Assembly: GCA_937910905.1 (NCBI GenBank)
Contig: CALEPV010000082.1
Location: 1 to 31,448 of the forward strand
Direction of reading: 5' to 3'
Length of the DNA stretch: 31,448 nucleotides
Source of the DNA: an uncultured Prevotellaceae bacterium
GTDB lineage: Bacteria; Bacteroidota; Bacteroidia; Bacteroidales; Bacteroidaceae
This document shows positions 30,256 through 31,448 of the stretch, one piece after another. The notes under the pieces were generated by a model. The model saw only the letters and a program-made list of their open reading frames with translations, was not told where the DNA came from and made no database searches. Both the position numbers and the translations under genes were made by a program. Numbering within the stretch: position 1 is the stretch's first letter; the number at the start of each line of letters is the position of its first letter.

Positions 30256-31448
30256 TTAGATGATTCTGAGCTCCTTGAGGAATATGGCAACGATGGCTAT
30301 CGGTATGATCCACTTCAGCAGGAAGATATAGCCGCTGAGCATTATACGCGGGAGGCGCAGCGTGCCGTTGTTGCTCAGCTCCGATTCCACCAGCTTGCGG
30401 TCCAGACGCCAGCCCACGAAGAGTGAGATGATGAACCCGCCCACAGGCAGGAATATCTTGGCCGACACGAAGTCGAAGAAGTCGAAGAACGTCAGACCAA
30501 ACAGGGGCTTGAAGTCGGACAGCACACCGAAGCTCAGCGAGCACAGCAAGCCGATGGCAATCACGGAGAATGTCACATAGCGTGTGGCCAGCCAGCGCTT
30601 GACGTGGAAATGCTCTATGATGAACGCTGTGGCCGGCTCGTGGATGGACATCATGCTGGTCAGCGCGGCGAGCAGCAACAGCAGGTAGAACAGCACGGCG
30701 AACACCGCTCCCAGTGCCGGTGCGTTGGCGAAGGCTATGTTGAACACATTAGGTAGCGTGATGAACACCAGTCCGGGGCCGGCATCGGGTGCTACGCCCG
30801 ACACGCTGAACACTGCTGGGAAGATGATGAAACCGCTCATTATTGCCACCAGCGTGTCTATTGCAGCCACGCTGGATGCGGTCTTGGCCAAGCTGGCATC
30901 GTTGGTGAAGTAGCTGGCGTAGGTGCACAGACAGCCCATGGCTATGCTCAGCGAGAAGAATGCCTGCCCCATCGCACTGAGCACCACATCAGACGTAATT
31001 CTGCTGAAGTCCGGCTTCAGCAAGAATGTTAGGCCGCTCTCTGTACCGGGCATGAAGAATGAGCACACAGTCAGCACTATCATTATGATGAACAGCATCG
31101 GCATCATCAGCTTGCTGCTGCGCTCTATGCCTCCCTGCACACCTCTCACTATCACCAGATGGCACATCATCACCACGATGGCCATGTATATCACAGGCAC
31201 TATCGGATTGGCTGTGAATTCCTGGAAGAATGCTGCGCTGTCGCCTATCGACGATGTGCTGAGCAGCAGCGCGTCTACCAGATACTTCAGCGTCCATCCG
31301 GCCACCACACCGTAGTAGCACAGTATGAACCACGACGTGAAAACACCCAGATAGCCCTGAAATACCCAGCCAGAGCGCGGAGCAAGCTGGCGGTAGGCAT
31401 CGGCTGTGTTGGCGTGCGTGTGCCGCCCAATCACGAATTCCGACACCA
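30256..31448 (-). CDS. Sodium-dependent transporter, SNF family (copy 2), 5' end missing
   Basis: Paralogue of copy 1 that runs off the right window edge; about 397 residues are visible. The first helix and the sodium motif, about 75 residues, are outside. The GTG at 31446 is within the conserved segment EFVIGRHTH (copy 1 has MTAEFVIGRHTH), so it is not the real start. Remaining helices are complete and keep the shared segments TSDVVLSAMGQAFFSLSIAM and SGFIIFPAVFSV. The stop is 16 bp before copy 1, so the two copies form a tandem pair on one transcript. Substrate unknown. DNA-level similarity between the pair is high in several short stretches. Confidence 0.92.
   Translation of the reverse strand, partial: VSEFVIGRHTHANTADAYRQLAPRSGWVFQGYLGVFTSWFILCYYGVVAGWTLKYLVDALLLSTSSIGDSAAFFQEFTANPIVPVIYMAIVVMMCHLVIVRGVQGGIERSSKLMMPMLFIIMIVLTVCSFFMPGTESGLTFLLKPDFSRITSDVVLSAMGQAFFSLSIAMGCLCTYASYFTNDASLAKTASSVAAIDTLVAIMSGFIIFPAVFSVSGVAPDAGPGLVFITLPNVFNIAFANAPALGAVFAVLFYLLLLLAALTSMMSIHEPATAFIIEHFHVKRWLATRYVTFSVIAIGLLCSLSFGVLSDFKPLFGLTFFDFFDFVSAKIFLPVGGFIISLFVGWRLDRKLVESELSNNGTLRLPRIMLSGYIFLLKWIIPIAIVAIFLKELRII

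Overview
The window looks like a chromosomal segment of a G+C-rich member of the Bacteroidales, most like the Prevotella/Paraprevotella group. Four things suggest this. First, there are promoters of the Bacteroidetes type (TTTG, 19-20 bp, then TAnnTTTG). Second, start codons lack clear Shine-Dalgarno sequences. Third, the gene orders mnmG-apt-uvrC-dtd-deoC, fur-purA and holB-ricT-gldH are ones I recall from this phylum. Fourth, there is a V-type ATPase operon with a DUF2764 gene. I see no rRNA, tRNA, CRISPR array, phage or insertion sequence. The window is mostly housekeeping genes, with unusual intergenic DNA.

Layout. (1) 1-2430, plus strand: the 3' part of speA overlapping argB. (2) 2431-2831: a convergent gap holding six copies of a 22-bp tandem palindromic repeat. 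(3) 2832-10870, minus strand, read right to left: hybrid histidine-kinase-like lipoprotein, secreted endonuclease/exonuclease/phosphatase-family protein, mnmG, apt, uvrC, dtd, deoC. A parS-like 14-bp palindrome lies between mnmG and apt. (4) 10871-11458: a divergent gap of almost 600 bp with two tandem 18-bp palindromes, a hairpin and a long inverted repeat. (5) 11459-17020, plus strand: Fur-family regulator, purA, a FAD-dependent dehydrogenase, aroB and a secreted GH43 glycosidase. (6) 17111-24970: promoter, seven V-ATPase genes (E, DUF2764, A, B, D, I, K) and a probable terminator. (7) 24980-25083: a second array of the same 22-bp repeat, followed by the holB promoter. (8) 25203-27900: holB, ricT and gldH. 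(9) 27902 to the end, minus strand: a triple helix-hairpin-helix protein and two tandem sodium:neurotransmitter-symporter-family (SNF) genes, the second cut by the window edge.

How the parts fit. The V-ATPase K subunit carries the full sodium-ligand set known from Enterococcus hirae NtpK, so the enzyme probably couples ATP to Na+. Two probable Na+ symporters are encoded nearby. The operon has no C, F or G subunit gene, and DUF2764 is the natural candidate to fill one of those places. The left minus-strand block joins tRNA modification, purine salvage, DNA repair, D-aminoacyl-tRNA proofreading and deoxynucleoside breakdown behind an orphan sensor kinase.

Most worth a second look: the two 22-bp-pitch palindrome arrays; a different palindrome pair at the same 22-bp pitch near 11.05 kb; and the parS-like site beside mnmG. 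The protein-coding genes themselves are mostly recognisable. I did not find a clear new multi-gene system; the novelty, if any, is in the repeat DNA and in the reduced V-ATPase.
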